DNA from: JAMXLG01 sp963765935
GTDB taxonomy: Bacteria; Vulcanimicrobiota; Vulcanimicrobiia; Vulcanimicrobiales; Vulcanimicrobiaceae
Reading direction: 5' to 3'
Assembly (NCBI GenBank): GCA_963765935.1
Contig: CAVXXX010000004.1
Coordinates: 124,001-188,000 of the forward strand
DNA: 64,000 bases
Shown: positions 1-8,774 of the stretch, piece by piece
Layout: each line of letters opens with the position of its first letter
Position numbering within the stretch: position 1 is the stretch's first letter
Made by a program: the position numbers and the translations under genes
Notes under the pieces: generated by a model
Seen by the model: only the letters and a program-made list of their open reading frames with translations
What the model was told of the DNA's origin: nothing
Database searches by the model: none

Positions 1-1688
1 GTTCCGGTCTTACCGGCGGCGGGACGGCCGATGATTGCGTTGGGGTAGCCGGTGCCGTGATTGATGACGTCTTCCATCATCGACGTCATGAGCCACGCGG
101 TACCGGCGCTCACGACTTCGGTTGCTTGTGGATACTGATCGTCCAAAACCGCATTGCCGAGCGAATCGCGTACGAGGCGAATCGCTGAGGGATCGATGTG
201 GACGCCTTGATTTGCGAGCGTTGAATATCCACTCGCCTGATCGAGCGGCGAGACGACGGACGATCCCAGCGCGAGCGAAAGATTTGCTTCAAGCGGTGCC
301 GTTATGCCCATGCGATGCGCGTACTGAATGACTTTGTCGATACCGATCTTCTCGGCGAGACGCACCGCCGCAACGTTACGTGATTGCGCGAGCGCCGTGC
401 GGAACGTGATCGTTCCCATGAAGCTGTTGTCGTCGTCTCTCGGATACCAGGTGCTGCCGTCACCCATCGGATAGCCGATCGGCGAATCCTCGATGAGGGA
501 ATTCGGCGGCATACCGGAATCGATTGCAGCCGTATAGACGTAGACTTTAAACGACGAGCCGGGTTGGCGGCGCGCTTGCCATGCGCGGTTGAATTGATTG
601 TCGAGCGAAAAGTGCGTGCCGCCGACCATCGCGACGATTTCACCCGTCGACGGACGAATTGCAACGAGCGCCGCCTGATGCGCGCCGATACCTTCTTCTT
701 TTGCGGCACGTACGCCCCAATCGATCGCGTCTTGCGCGATCTTTTGCGTGTTGATGTCGAGCGCGGTGTAGACTTGCAAGCCGCCCTCTTCCACCGCTTG
801 CCGACCGAAGAGCTTCTCGAGTTGCGAGATGACGTACGTCGTGTAGTACGGATAGAGGTAGCCTTGCAAACCGGCTGCGCGTTCGTGCGTGAGTCCGAGA
901 TTCGCAACGCGCGCTTCATCGGCTTGCTCGCGGGTGATGAATCCGCTCTCAGCCATACGATCGAGGACGTGCGATTGACGATCCTTCGCAAGTTGCAAAT
1001 TGACGAACGGTGAGTAATCAGACGGTGCTGCAATCACGCCCGCAAGCACGGCGGCCTGCTGCAGATTCAAATTCTCGACGCGTTCACCGAAGTATGTATG
1101 GGCTGCGGCGTCGACGCCATACGCGCCGGAACCGAGATACACCATGTTGAGATAGCGCTCGAGGATCTCGTTCTTCGTGTAATAGCGCTCGATCTCCATG
1201 GCAAGCAGCGCTTCCTGGATCTTACGCGAGATCGAAACCTGGTCGTTCAGGAACAGCTTGCGGGCAAGCTGCTGCGTGATGGTGGAAGCACCTTGAAATT
1301 GTTGATGCGTGAAGTCCGCGAACGCCGCGCGAATGATGCCGCCGAAATCGACGCCGTGATGCGAGTAGAAGTTGTGATCTTCGTTCGCGATCACGGCTTG
1401 CTGCACCACGAGAGGAATACGCGAGAGCGGTACCCAAACGCGGTTTTCTTTATATACGGAGGCAAGCGGCGTGCCGTCGCGTGCGAAGATGCGCGTCGAA
1501 GCTGCCGGCTGATAGTCGGCCATACGGCTGATATCGGGAAGATTACGTGAGTAGGCCGCGACCATGCCGGCGATCGTCCCCGCAGCAAAAAGCAGCAGGA
1601 GGAGCAACGCAACGAGAACGCCGCGCAGCCAAGCCGGGAGACCGGGACGCTTGGACTTACGAATTGGTCGTTTGTTTCGCGACTGCAT
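1..1688 (-). CDS. Class A penicillin-binding protein (PBP1A-like), 3' end cut by window edge
   Basis: Bifunctional peptidoglycan glycosyltransferase/transpeptidase that polymerises and cross-links the cell wall. Translation from the ATG at 1688 gives a basic N-terminus, one membrane anchor (about residues 21-45), then a family 51 transglycosylase domain with the catalytic Glu in EDHNFYSHHGVD (E102). The transpeptidase domain has the nucleophile motif SSFK (S378), an SRN motif, and KTGT in the last codons before the window edge, so all three penicillin-binding motifs are present but the C-terminus is outside. The start lies inside nusB (32-nt overlap), which suggests translational coupling at the end of the accC-nusB operon. 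Family assignment is certain; the exact PBP1 subtype is inferred. Confidence 0.95.
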   Translation of the reverse strand, partial: MQSRNKRPIRKSKRPGLPAWLRGVLVALLLLLLFAAGTIAGMVAAYSRNLPDISRMADYQPAASTRIFARDGTPLASVYKENRVWVPLSRIPLVVQQAVIANEDHNFYSHHGVDFGGIIRAAFADFTHQQFQGASTITQQLARKLFLNDQVSISRKIQEALLAMEIERYYTKNEILERYLNMVYLGSGAYGVDAAAHTYFGERVENLNLQQAAVLAGVIAAPSDYSPFVNLQLAKDRQSHVLDRMAESGFITREQADEARVANLGLTHERAAGLQGYLYPYYTTYVISQLEKLFGRQAVEEGGLQVYTALDINTQKIAQDAIDWGVRAAKEEGIGAHQAALVAIRPSTGEIVAMVGGTHFSLDNQFNRAWQARRQPGSSFKVYVYTAAIDSGMPPNSLIEDSPIGYPMGDGSTWYPRDDDNSFMGTITFRTALAQSRNVAAVRLAEKIGIDKVIQYAHRMGITAPLEANLSLALGSSVVSPLDQASGYSTLANQGVHIDPSAIRLVRDSLGNAVLDDQYPQATEVVSAGTAWLMTSMMEDVINHGTGYPNAIIGRPAAGKTG

Positions 1689-2064
1689 TCAGAACGCCGT
1701 TAACGAATCGATTCGATTCTTCCGTAGAAAACTTCTTGGCAAGCTCGACCGCCTCATTGATAACAACCGCAGAGGGCGTGTCGCGCCGGCAGCGCAGTTC
1801 GAACGTGCCCATCTCCAACAATAAACGGTCGATCGTCGGTAAACGTTCGATCGTCCAGCCTTCGAGCAGCGGCTGAAACGCCTTGTCCGCTTCGGGCGCA
1901 TAGTCCAGCGTACCCAGTACGAGGTCGCGAACGAACGTGCGGTGCTCCGTATCCGCGCGCTCGCCGACGACTTCAGTCAGCGCATCGCCCGGATCACGGT
2001 GACCAACCTCAATGGAGTACAGCGCTTGCAACGCCTGCTCTCGTCCTTGCCTACGAGATGCCAT
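1657..2064 (-). CDS. nusB: Transcription antitermination factor NusB
   Basis: Small all-helical RNA-binding factor (135 aa) that binds boxA RNA with NusE/S10 and supports rRNA antitermination. I chose the ATG at 2064, giving MASRRQGREQALQALYSIE, the usual NusB beginning; the longer open frame upstream is only read-through into accC sequence. The C-terminal half has the family pattern LLLEMGTFEL and VVINEAVELAKKFS. It starts 2 nt after the accC stop, so it is probably translated by reinitiation. The accB/accC/nusB order is also known from Firmicutes. Confidence 0.95.
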   Translation of the reverse strand: MASRRQGREQALQALYSIEVGHRDPGDALTEVVGERADTEHRTFVRDLVLGTLDYAPEADKAFQPLLEGWTIERLPTIDRLLLEMGTFELRCRRDTPSAVVINEAVELAKKFSTEESNRFVNGVLNAVAKQTTNS

Positions 2065-2066
2065 CG

Positions 2067-3494
2067 TTAGAGATTTCCGGGGGACCCGGCGGGCTTTGCC
2101 CGCTGGGGGTGCGCAGCCGAAGGCGGAGCACCTGTTAAACTCTCGGGGTCCCCGATTTGCGTAAGCAAATTGGGGAGGAAGCCGATGTCGTACTTGCCTT
2201 CGCGGAACTGCGGGGTTGCGAGAATCTCGAGACACATGCCGATGGTCGTATTGACGCCCTCGATCACCGTTTCGCGCAACGCGCGTTCCATGCGCGCGAT
2301 CGCCGCTTCGCGGCTTGCACCGAATGCGACGATCTTCGCGATCATCGAATCGTAGTACGGCGGAACCATCGCGCCCGAGAACACGTGCGTATCGACGCGG
2401 ACGCCCGGTCCACCGGGAAACACGACGCGAGCGAGCGTTCCCGCCTGCGGCGCAAACCCGTTATACGCATCTTCCGCATTGACGCGGCACTCGATCGCAT
2501 GGCCCCGCAATTGCAGATCCTTCTGTTCGTAGCCGAGCGGTTCGCCCGCCGCGATACGGATCTGCTCCTTGACCAAATCGACGCTGTAGACCATCTCGGT
2601 CACCGGATGCTCGACTTGGATGCGGGTGTTCATCTCCATGAAATACACCTGTTCACCCGCCACTAAAAACTCGAGCGTTCCGGCGTTGGTGTAGCCGACG
2701 TGTTTACACGCGCGGACCGCCATGTCGAGCAACGACGCGCGCGTACGTTCCGAGAGATGGGGTGCCGGCGACTCTTCAATCAGCTTCTGATGGGACGGCT
2801 TCTGCACCGAGCAATCGCGTTCGCCCAAACTCACGACGTTGCCGAAATCATCACCCAACACTTGCACTTCGATGTGGCGCGGATTGAGGATGAGTTTTTC
2901 CATATAAACGCGGCCGTCTTTGAAACTCGCCTCGGCTTCGGCGGTCGCGCTTGCGTACGCGCGTTCCATTTCATCGGGGCTCTCCACCACGCGCATGCCT
3001 TTGCCGCCGCCGCCCGCGGTCGCTTTGAGAAGCACGGGGTAGGCGATTTTTTCCGCAGCACGCTTGGCTTCGTCGACGGATTCGAGAATGTCCGTACCGG
3101 GAGTCGTTGCGACGCCGGCTTCTTTCATAACACGCTTTGCGGTCGCTTTATCGCCCATTGCGGAAATGACCGACGGCGTGGGACCGATAAACGTCAAGCC
3201 GTGATCCGCACAGATCTCGGCAAAGCGAGCGTTCTCGGCGAGAAAACCGTATCCCGGATGAATCGCGTCGCATCCCGTGATCAATGCCGTCGAGATAATG
3301 TTCGGTATATTGAGGTAGGAACGCGGCACGGGACCGGGGCCGACGCAGAACGCCTCGTCGGCCATTCGAACGTGCAGCGACTCGCGATCCGGTTCGGAAA
3401 AAATTGCGACCGTGTGGACGCCGAGTTCACGGCAGGCACGGTTGATGCGCAGAGCGATCTCGCCACGATTGGCGATGAGTACCTTGTTGAAAAT
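2067..3494 (-). CDS. accC: Biotin carboxylase subunit of acetyl-CoA carboxylase, apparent AUU start
   Basis: ATP-grasp enzyme that carboxylates the biotin prosthetic group of the carrier protein, first step of malonyl-CoA synthesis. The protein (475 aa) has the N-terminal FNKVLIANRGEIALRI motif, the glycine-rich ATP loop GGGGKGMR (about residue 161), the MNTRIQVEHPVTEMV catalytic segment, and the C-terminal biotin carboxylase domain. No ATG, GTG or TTG precedes the conserved N-terminus in frame. The codon at the usual Met position is ATT (3494-3492), 5 nt after the upstream stop, with GGGGAT about 9 nt ahead as a possible ribosome site. The next in-frame ATG would delete about 43 conserved residues. 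A rare AUU start, as in infC, is my inference. Confidence 0.93.
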   Translation of the reverse strand: MFNKVLIANRGEIALRINRACRELGVHTVAIFSEPDRESLHVRMADEAFCVGPGPVPRSYLNIPNIISTALITGCDAIHPGYGFLAENARFAEICADHGLTFIGPTPSVISAMGDKATAKRVMKEAGVATTPGTDILESVDEAKRAAEKIAYPVLLKATAGGGGKGMRVVESPDEMERAYASATAEAEASFKDGRVYMEKLILNPRHIEVQVLGDDFGNVVSLGERDCSVQKPSHQKLIEESPAPHLSERTRASLLDMAVRACKHVGYTNAGTLEFLVAGEQVYFMEMNTRIQVEHPVTEMVYSVDLVKEQIRIAAGEPLGYEQKDLQLRGHAIECRVNAEDAYNGFAPQAGTLARVVFPGGPGVRVDTHVFSGAMVPPYYDSMIAKIVAFGASREAAIARMERALRETVIEGVNTTIGMCLEILATPQFREGKYDIGFLPNLLTQIGDPESLTGAPPSAAHPQRAKPAGSPGNL

Positions 3495-3499
3495 TGGTC

Positions 3500-3922
3500 T
3501 TATCCCCGGTCGATTTCGAAGAGTACTTGTCCGTATTCAACGGCAGCGCCGTCGGGCAGCAGAATCGAAACGATGCGTCCGGCACCGCGGCTGCGGACAG
3601 GATTGCGGATTCCGAGCGCCTCGACGTACGCAAGTTCGCGATCGCTCTCCAAGAGGTCTCCGGCCGACGGCACCGGACGGCTCAGGCGGAAGATTCCGAC
3701 GAGATCCGCCTTGATCGCGTCGAACTTCACCGGCGAGGCCTCGTGCAAGACGAGATCGGCCGGGACCGGCGGCACGTGATCGGGATGTAACCGCTTGCGG
3801 CCAAGCTCGATCTCTTCCGTTTCCCGTTGGATGCGCAAGCGCAGCAAATCCGTGCCGACAAAATAGTCGGCCAGCGCACGTACCCGGGAAGCGAGGGCTG
3901 GAGAAGGCTGCTCGTCGGACAT
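3500..3922 (-). CDS. BCCP (AccB)-like protein lacking the biotinylation lysine
   Basis: The 140-aa protein is placed exactly where accB sits in accBC operons, directly before accC. Its C-terminal ~70 residues follow the biotinyl domain pattern: ADLVGIFRL where BCCP has the MVGTFY-type strand, then ELAYVEALGIR, GRIVSILLPDGAAVEYGQ and a final LFEID strand. The hairpin that carries biotin reads EALGI instead of EAMKM, so residue 104 is Gly where the biotinyl-lysine should be, and the thumb region is shortened. It therefore cannot carry biotin at the normal site. Plant BADC proteins show a comparable loss and regulate ACCase; whether this protein does so is inference. The start overlaps the divergent HD-GYP start (shared CATG). 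Confidence 0.85.
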   Translation of the reverse strand: MSDEQPSPALASRVRALADYFVGTDLLRLRIQRETEEIELGRKRLHPDHVPPVPADLVLHEASPVKFDAIKADLVGIFRLSRPVPSAGDLLESDRELAYVEALGIRNPVRSRGAGRIVSILLPDGAAVEYGQVLFEIDRG

Positions 3923-5786
3923 GAGCGCTACCGATTCGCCGAGTCGTCGCGGATCTCGCCCGGCGTTATTCGCCGATAATACGGGCGTGGCCACCTTGGT
4001 CTTATATCCGCACGACCTTGACCTTGGCGAACTGCCTCTCTTGCTTGGCAATGTTGGGGTCGGCGTCCACGCCGTCGACTTTGCCCGGCTTCACGAACGC
4101 GGAGGCCTGAAGACTCTCGGCGCGCCCGCAACCGCAATCGTCGTTTTGCCCCCGGAGCATGCGGCGCTCGCATGGATTGCCGACGATCCGGAAGTCGTCG
4201 CGATCTTGCATCCGCCGGTGACCGGTGCGTCACTGCTCGCGTCGTTACGCACCGCTGCCAAAGTCGAAACCGCACGCTCGATGTCGCGCACGGCGCGCGA
4301 GGGTGAAGAACTACTCGAGATCGGCCGCCGCCTCTCGTCCGAGCGCGATTTGCCGACCCTGCAGCGGATGATCGTGCGCAAAGCACGCGAGCTGACGTAC
4401 TCGGATGCAGGAAGCCTCTTCGTGATCGAAGAGCACGACGGCCAGAAGCGCCTCCGCTTTGCTGTGGCGCAAACCGGCCCGAACGACGACGGTGTGCTGA
4501 TGGATGCGCTTCTTCCGCTCGCGACGACGTCAATTGCGGGCTATGTAGCGGTTATGGGTGAATCGCTGCGCATCGACGACGCATACGCGATTGCACAGTC
4601 CGCGCCGTTCCGGTTCAATCGCGCATTCGACGACAAGAACAACTACCGTACGAAGTCGATTCTTTGCGTGCCGATGCGGAATTTACAAGGCAACATCATC
4701 GGCGCCATTCAGCTCATCAACCATAAGCCGGCGTTTGCGCTGGAACTCCAGTCGCCGGAGCACACCGAAGAGGTCGTGCGTCCCTACGATGAACACGACG
4801 AACGGCTGCTGACGGCGCTTGCTTCGCAAGCAGCGGTCGCAATGGAAAACGCGCGCCTGGTCGACGCCATTCAGAACCTGTTCGAGCGCTTCGTGCACGC
4901 GTCGGTAAAGGCCATCGAAGTCCGCGATAAGTCGACGCAAGGCCATTCGGACCGCGTTGCCTCGTTGACGGTCGCCCAAGCGCAGGCGATCAACTCGATC
5001 GAATCGGGACCGCTCGCCGGGCTTCGTTTCACGCCGGAACAGATCCGCGAAGTACGTTACGCATCGCTCTTGCATGATTTCGGCAAGGTCGCCGTTCCCG
5101 AATATATATTTGCGAAGGCGAAGAAACTGCCCGACGGCCGCCTCGATACGATTCGACTGCGCTTCCTTCTTGCGATGGAACAAGCACGCAGCGCGGACGA
5201 CAAGGCGATGATTCACGAGCTGCTCGAGAAGATAGAAAATGCAAACGAACCGAGCGTCGTCTTCGGAAAGGAAGACGAGACGCTGTTGCGCGCGCTCGAT
5301 ATGCGATATCGCGACACGGAAGGTCTGCGACCGATGCTCAACGCGGAAGAATACGACTATTTGAGCATTCCGCGCGGCTCGCTCTCCGATGAAGAGCGCA
5401 ACCGCATGCAGGAACACGTAACGCAGTCGTTTCTATTCCTGCGCGAAATTCCGTGGCAGGAGACACCGTGGCGCGACGTTGCCGACCTCGCCTACGGCCA
5501 TCACGAACATCTTGATGGTACGGGTTATCCGCGCAAACTCAAAGGTGAGGCCATTAAACCGCAAGTTCGGATGATGACAATTAGCGACGTCTTCGACGCG
5601 CTTACGGCTTCCGACCGGCCGTATAAAAAAGGCATGTCCATCGAACGAGCGCTCGACATTCTCACCAAAGAGTTTGCGCAGCGCGGCAAAATCGATCCGT
5701 TGCTCCTCGACGTCTTCATCGAGAAGCGGCTATACGAGGTCACGCAGGGCGAAGACCTCAATCCGTTAATCAAACACGTTTCCTGA
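3921..5786 (+). CDS. GAF/HD-GYP domain protein, probable cyclic-di-GMP phosphodiesterase
   Basis: Three regions are visible in 621 residues. Residues about 22-115 resemble a degenerate receiver-like alpha/beta domain with no phospho-acceptor pattern. A GAF domain spans about 125-310. The HD-GYP domain spans about 320-610, with HDFGK (H385-D386) and HHEHLDGTGYP (527-537), so the metal and GYP motifs are intact and c-di-GMP hydrolysis is likely. Roughly 85 extra residues (about 402-488), predicted helical and charged, sit between the HD and GYP halves. The ATG at 3921 overlaps the divergent accB-like start; a GTG at 3987 (before TLVLYPHD) is an alternative start that would leave about 65 bp between the genes. 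Confidence 0.9.
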   Translation: MSATDSPSRRGSRPALFADNTGVATLVLYPHDLDLGELPLLLGNVGVGVHAVDFARLHERGGLKTLGAPATAIVVLPPEHAALAWIADDPEVVAILHPPVTGASLLASLRTAAKVETARSMSRTAREGEELLEIGRRLSSERDLPTLQRMIVRKARELTYSDAGSLFVIEEHDGQKRLRFAVAQTGPNDDGVLMDALLPLATTSIAGYVAVMGESLRIDDAYAIAQSAPFRFNRAFDDKNNYRTKSILCVPMRNLQGNIIGAIQLINHKPAFALELQSPEHTEEVVRPYDEHDERLLTALASQAAVAMENARLVDAIQNLFERFVHASVKAIEVRDKSTQGHSDRVASLTVAQAQAINSIESGPLAGLRFTPEQIREVRYASLLHDFGKVAVPEYIFAKAKKLPDGRLDTIRLRFLLAMEQARSADDKAMIHELLEKIENANEPSVVFGKEDETLLRALDMRYRDTEGLRPMLNAEEYDYLSIPRGSLSDEERNRMQEHVTQSFLFLREIPWQETPWRDVADLAYGHHEHLDGTGYPRKLKGEAIKPQVRMMTISDVFDALTASDRPYKKGMSIERALDILTKEFAQRGKIDPLLLDVFIEKRLYEVTQGEDLNPLIKHVS

Positions 5787-5822
5787 CAACGAACACGTTC
5801 ACGTCCTCGACGTAACGCAGCG

Positions 5823-6284
5823 TCAGCCCAATCGCTCCACGCGTTGCAACTCGCCGTCGCCGAGCGCATCTCGCGCGCCGGCATACCGCTCGTCTAAGTC
5901 TGCGAGCGGCACCAACACGAACGCGCGGTCGTTCAAGCGCGGATGAGGGATGCGCAGATCGTATTCATCCACCGTCTCGTCGCCGTAGGTGAGAATATCG
6001 AAATCGATGGCGCGAGGTCCCCAGCGTTCGCCCTCGACCCGCCCTAAACGCCGTTCCTCCGCTTTGAGCGACGCTAGGAGTTCTCGCGGAGGACGATGCG
6101 TTTCGAGCGCCACCACCGCGTTGACGAAATCCGGCTGATCCGAAACCGCTCCCCACGGTCGCGTACGGTAAAATGGCGAAACGGCCTTAACCTCGCCAAA
6201 GATTCGTAGCGCGTCAACGCCACGGCGTACTTGCGCCACGGGATCGTTAAGATTTGAGCCGATGGAAATATAGACCAGTGACAA
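5823..6284 (-). CDS. folK: 2-amino-4-hydroxy-6-hydroxymethyldihydropteridine pyrophosphokinase
   Basis: HPPK transfers pyrophosphate from ATP to 6-hydroxymethyl-7,8-dihydropterin, giving the substrate of FolP. The 153-aa protein begins with the canonical YISIGSNLNDP strand and contains FYRTRPWG, QPDFVNAVV, and the signature RWGPRAIDFDILTYG with the Mg-binding Asp pair, followed by IPHPRLNDRAFVLVPL. Start is a TTG at 6284, 2 nt after the folB stop. It is the last gene of the moaC-moaB-folC-folP-folB-folK operon. Confidence 0.96.
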   Translation of the reverse strand: MSLVYISIGSNLNDPVAQVRRGVDALRIFGEVKAVSPFYRTRPWGAVSDQPDFVNAVVALETHRPPRELLASLKAEERRLGRVEGERWGPRAIDFDILTYGDETVDEYDLRIPHPRLNDRAFVLVPLADLDERYAGARDALGDGELQRVERLG

Positions 6285-6286
6285 CG

Positions 6287-6643
6287 CTACCGCTTCCGGT
6301 TGTCGCGTTCGAGTCGAACGGAGGGCGTAGCGCCGTCGAGTAAATCCGGTTTCGCGATCGAGAGCCCAGCGCGCAGAATGCGTGGATCGCGCAAAATTTC
6401 ATCGAGAATCACCGAGGCGACACGCTCGAGCAATTGAAACGAGCGTTCTTCGACGATCTTCACGACCTTTTGATAGACGGCGGCATAGTCGACGGTGTCA
6501 TGGAGTTCGTCCGTTTGTCCGGCACGCGTGAGATCGATATCAAGCTCGACCTCGATATGAAACGGCTGCGATCGGTCGCGTTCGCCTGGATTCGCGCCGT
6601 GTTTACCGTGCGCGACGATATTCCGGAGCGTTATCCGGTCCAA
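6287..6643 (-). CDS. folB: Dihydroneopterin aldolase
   Basis: FolB cleaves 7,8-dihydroneopterin to 6-hydroxymethyl-dihydropterin and glycolaldehyde. I place the start at a TTG (6643), because a GGAGG ribosome site lies 8 nt upstream and the product then begins MDRITLRNIVAHGKHG like other FolB proteins. The 118-aa protein has the GKHGANPGERDRSQPF active-site loop, DYAAVYQ, and the conserved AKPD segment near the C-terminus with the catalytic Lys. It overlaps the end of folP by 13 nt. An earlier TTG at 6658 is possible. Confidence 0.93.
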   Translation of the reverse strand: MDRITLRNIVAHGKHGANPGERDRSQPFHIEVELDIDLTRAGQTDELHDTVDYAAVYQKVVKIVEERSFQLLERVASVILDEILRDPRILRAGLSIAKPDLLDGATPSVRLERDNRKR

Positions 6644-7452
6644 CCGCTCGGCCTCCAATTGCGAACGATGGCATCCGAAACGCTGATGACGTCGCGTTGT
6701 TGCGCAACGTCATGGACGCGTACGATATCGATTCCCGCGGCGATACCGAGCGCGGTCGTCGCGGCCGTACCATAGATTCGTTCGTGCGGCTCGCGTCCCG
6801 TGAGCTTTCCGATCGTCGACTTGCGCGACGTGCCGAGCAACGTCGGAAATCCGAGGGCACAGATCCGATCCAAGCCGCGCAAAATGCGGATGTTATGATT
6901 CGGCGTTTTCCCGAAGCCGATTCCCGGGTCGAGCAGCACGCGCCCGGCAAGTCCACGTGCAACTGCGCGTTCGGCACAGTCGCGCAAGAACGAGACGACC
7001 GTGTCGACGACATCACCATCGTAGCGCGTGCCCTGCTGATTGTGCATCGCCGCCAGCGGCATATTGAGTTCGGCCGCCGCATCGATCAAGTCATCCGGTG
7101 CACCCCACACCGAGTTAATCATATCGGCGCCGGCTGTATGCGCTGCGCGCGCTACCGCCGGCTTATACGTATCGACCGATATGACGGCTTGCGGAAGCCG
7201 CTCGCGGATGCGGCTGATCACCGGGATAATGCGCTCGATTTCAACCGCATCGTCGATGCGCTCGTATCCGGGGCGTGTCGACTCCCCGCCGACGTCTAGA
7301 ATATCCGCGCCCGCCTGCCATTGACGTACCGCATAGTCAATCGCCTCCTCCGGTTCCCGTCCGTCACCCGAAAACGAGTCCGGCGTCACATTGACGATTG
7401 CCATGAGATAGGTGCAATTACCCCACGCGAACTGTTTGCCGCGAACGCGCAT
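6631..7452 (-). CDS. folP: Dihydropteroate synthase
   Basis: DHPS joins p-aminobenzoate to dihydropterin pyrophosphate; it is the sulfonamide target. The TIM-barrel protein (273 aa from the ATG at 7452) shows MAIVNVTPDSFSGDGR, ILDVGGESTRPG, ISVDTYK, MHNQQGTR, LLDPGIGFGKT, LLGTSRKSTIG and the C-terminal RVHDV. The chosen ATG overlaps the folC stop as TAATG, indicating coupling; a further in-frame start 30 nt upstream lies inside folC and is less likely. Confidence 0.97.
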   Translation of the reverse strand: MRVRGKQFAWGNCTYLMAIVNVTPDSFSGDGREPEEAIDYAVRQWQAGADILDVGGESTRPGYERIDDAVEIERIIPVISRIRERLPQAVISVDTYKPAVARAAHTAGADMINSVWGAPDDLIDAAAELNMPLAAMHNQQGTRYDGDVVDTVVSFLRDCAERAVARGLAGRVLLDPGIGFGKTPNHNIRILRGLDRICALGFPTLLGTSRKSTIGKLTGREPHERIYGTAATTALGIAAGIDIVRVHDVAQQRDVISVSDAIVRNWRPSGWTG

Positions 7453-8765
7453 TACGCCGCGGCGATCGTCTCTAACCACCATTCTCGTATCTCCGCGACG
7501 ATAAAGGTCGAACCGGTCACAACGATGATTTCATCCGCGCCGCTCGTTCGGCGCGCGATCTCCATCGCTTCCACGGGATCTTGCACGATACGTCCCCACG
7601 AACCGAGCGACTCTGCGATCGCGGCGAGACGCTGGGGCTTCGTAGCCGCGCGTCCCGCAATTTCAAAGGACGTGAAGATGAACTTCGCGGGAAGCATTGT
7701 AAATTGCCGAAGGATTTCATACGAATCTTTACTTTCGCCGATCGCGACGACGAACGTAAACCGCCGTTGTGGAAAGTGTTCTTGCAACGAGCGCACGAGA
7801 TGCTCCGCTTTTTCCGCGTTGTGCGCGATATCGAAGAGTACGCTCGGGTGTCCGGCGTAATACTCCATGCGACCCGGAATCGTCAGCGAGGCGAGCGCGC
7901 TTTCCACCTGCTCAACACTTGCCCGAAACGCTTCAGGCAACGTCTCGACGACGGCGATCGCCGTTGCAGTGTTACGCCGTTGGAATTCGCCGAGCATTGG
8001 CGTCGAGATATCGTACCGAGCGGACGGCGTCAGAATTGAAAACGATTGCCCGTCGCGCGATAAGCGTACGTCTTCCTCACGAACCGTCGCGGCAACGTCG
8101 ACGACGGGAGCGCCGGCGCTTGCCGCACTGTCGGCGACCACGCGCCGCGCGGCATCGTCGTCGATGAACGTAACGAGCGGGACTCCGGGTTTTGCGATAC
8201 CGGCTTTCTCCGACGCGATATCTTCGAGCGTTTCACCGAGCACGTCCATATGGTCGAATCCGATCGATGTGATCGCGGCAACGAGCGGCGTGATGACGTT
8301 GGTTCCGTCAAGCCTGCCGCCCAGGCCGACTTCAATCACCGCAACGTCGACGTTTTCTTGCGCGAAGTAGATAAACGCGATTGCAAGGAGCGTCTCGTAA
8401 TACGTCGGCCGGCCGGCGATCTGGGCGGTACGCTCGATCGCCGGCATCATCGACTCGAGAATTGCCGCGAAGCGTTCTTCGGAGATCGCAATCCCATCGA
8501 TGCGCGAACGCTCCGTCATCGAACGCAGATGTGGCTTGGTATGTAAGCCGACGCGTTTGCCCGCAGCTTTCATGATGGCCGCCACAATAGTCGACGTCGA
8601 TCCTTTGCCGCTCGTTCCACCGATATGAATCGTCGGATACTTATCCTGGGGGTCGCCGAGTTCGGTCATGAACGTGCGCATCCGTTCGAGACGATACGGC
8701 ATCCGGCGCGACACCGTTTCGTTGATCGTCCCGACGAGATAACTTTGCGCCGCTGCAAAATCCAT
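7452..8765 (-). CDS. folC: Folylpolyglutamate synthase / dihydrofolate synthase
   Basis: Mur-ligase-type enzyme (437 aa) that adds glutamate to dihydropteroate or folate, completing dihydrofolate and making polyglutamate forms. It has the ATP loop GTSGKGSTSTI, PHLRSMTERSRIDG, VGLGGRLDGTNV, GFDHMDVLGETLEDIASEK and FDIAHNAEKAEHLV. It sits between moaB (8 nt upstream) and folP (1-nt overlap), making a single transcription unit probable. Confidence 0.96.
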   Translation of the reverse strand: MDFAAAQSYLVGTINETVSRRMPYRLERMRTFMTELGDPQDKYPTIHIGGTSGKGSTSTIVAAIMKAAGKRVGLHTKPHLRSMTERSRIDGIAISEERFAAILESMMPAIERTAQIAGRPTYYETLLAIAFIYFAQENVDVAVIEVGLGGRLDGTNVITPLVAAITSIGFDHMDVLGETLEDIASEKAGIAKPGVPLVTFIDDDAARRVVADSAASAGAPVVDVAATVREEDVRLSRDGQSFSILTPSARYDISTPMLGEFQRRNTATAIAVVETLPEAFRASVEQVESALASLTIPGRMEYYAGHPSVLFDIAHNAEKAEHLVRSLQEHFPQRRFTFVVAIGESKDSYEILRQFTMLPAKFIFTSFEIAGRAATKPQRLAAIAESLGSWGRIVQDPVEAMEIARRTSGADEIIVVTGSTFIVAEIREWWLETIAAA

Positions 8766-8774
8766 TATTGAGAC

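Noticed and set aside
2700..3779. 359-codon plus-strand reading frame
   Set aside because: Fully antisense to accC and the accB-like gene, which have clear family motifs; no sensible protein features.
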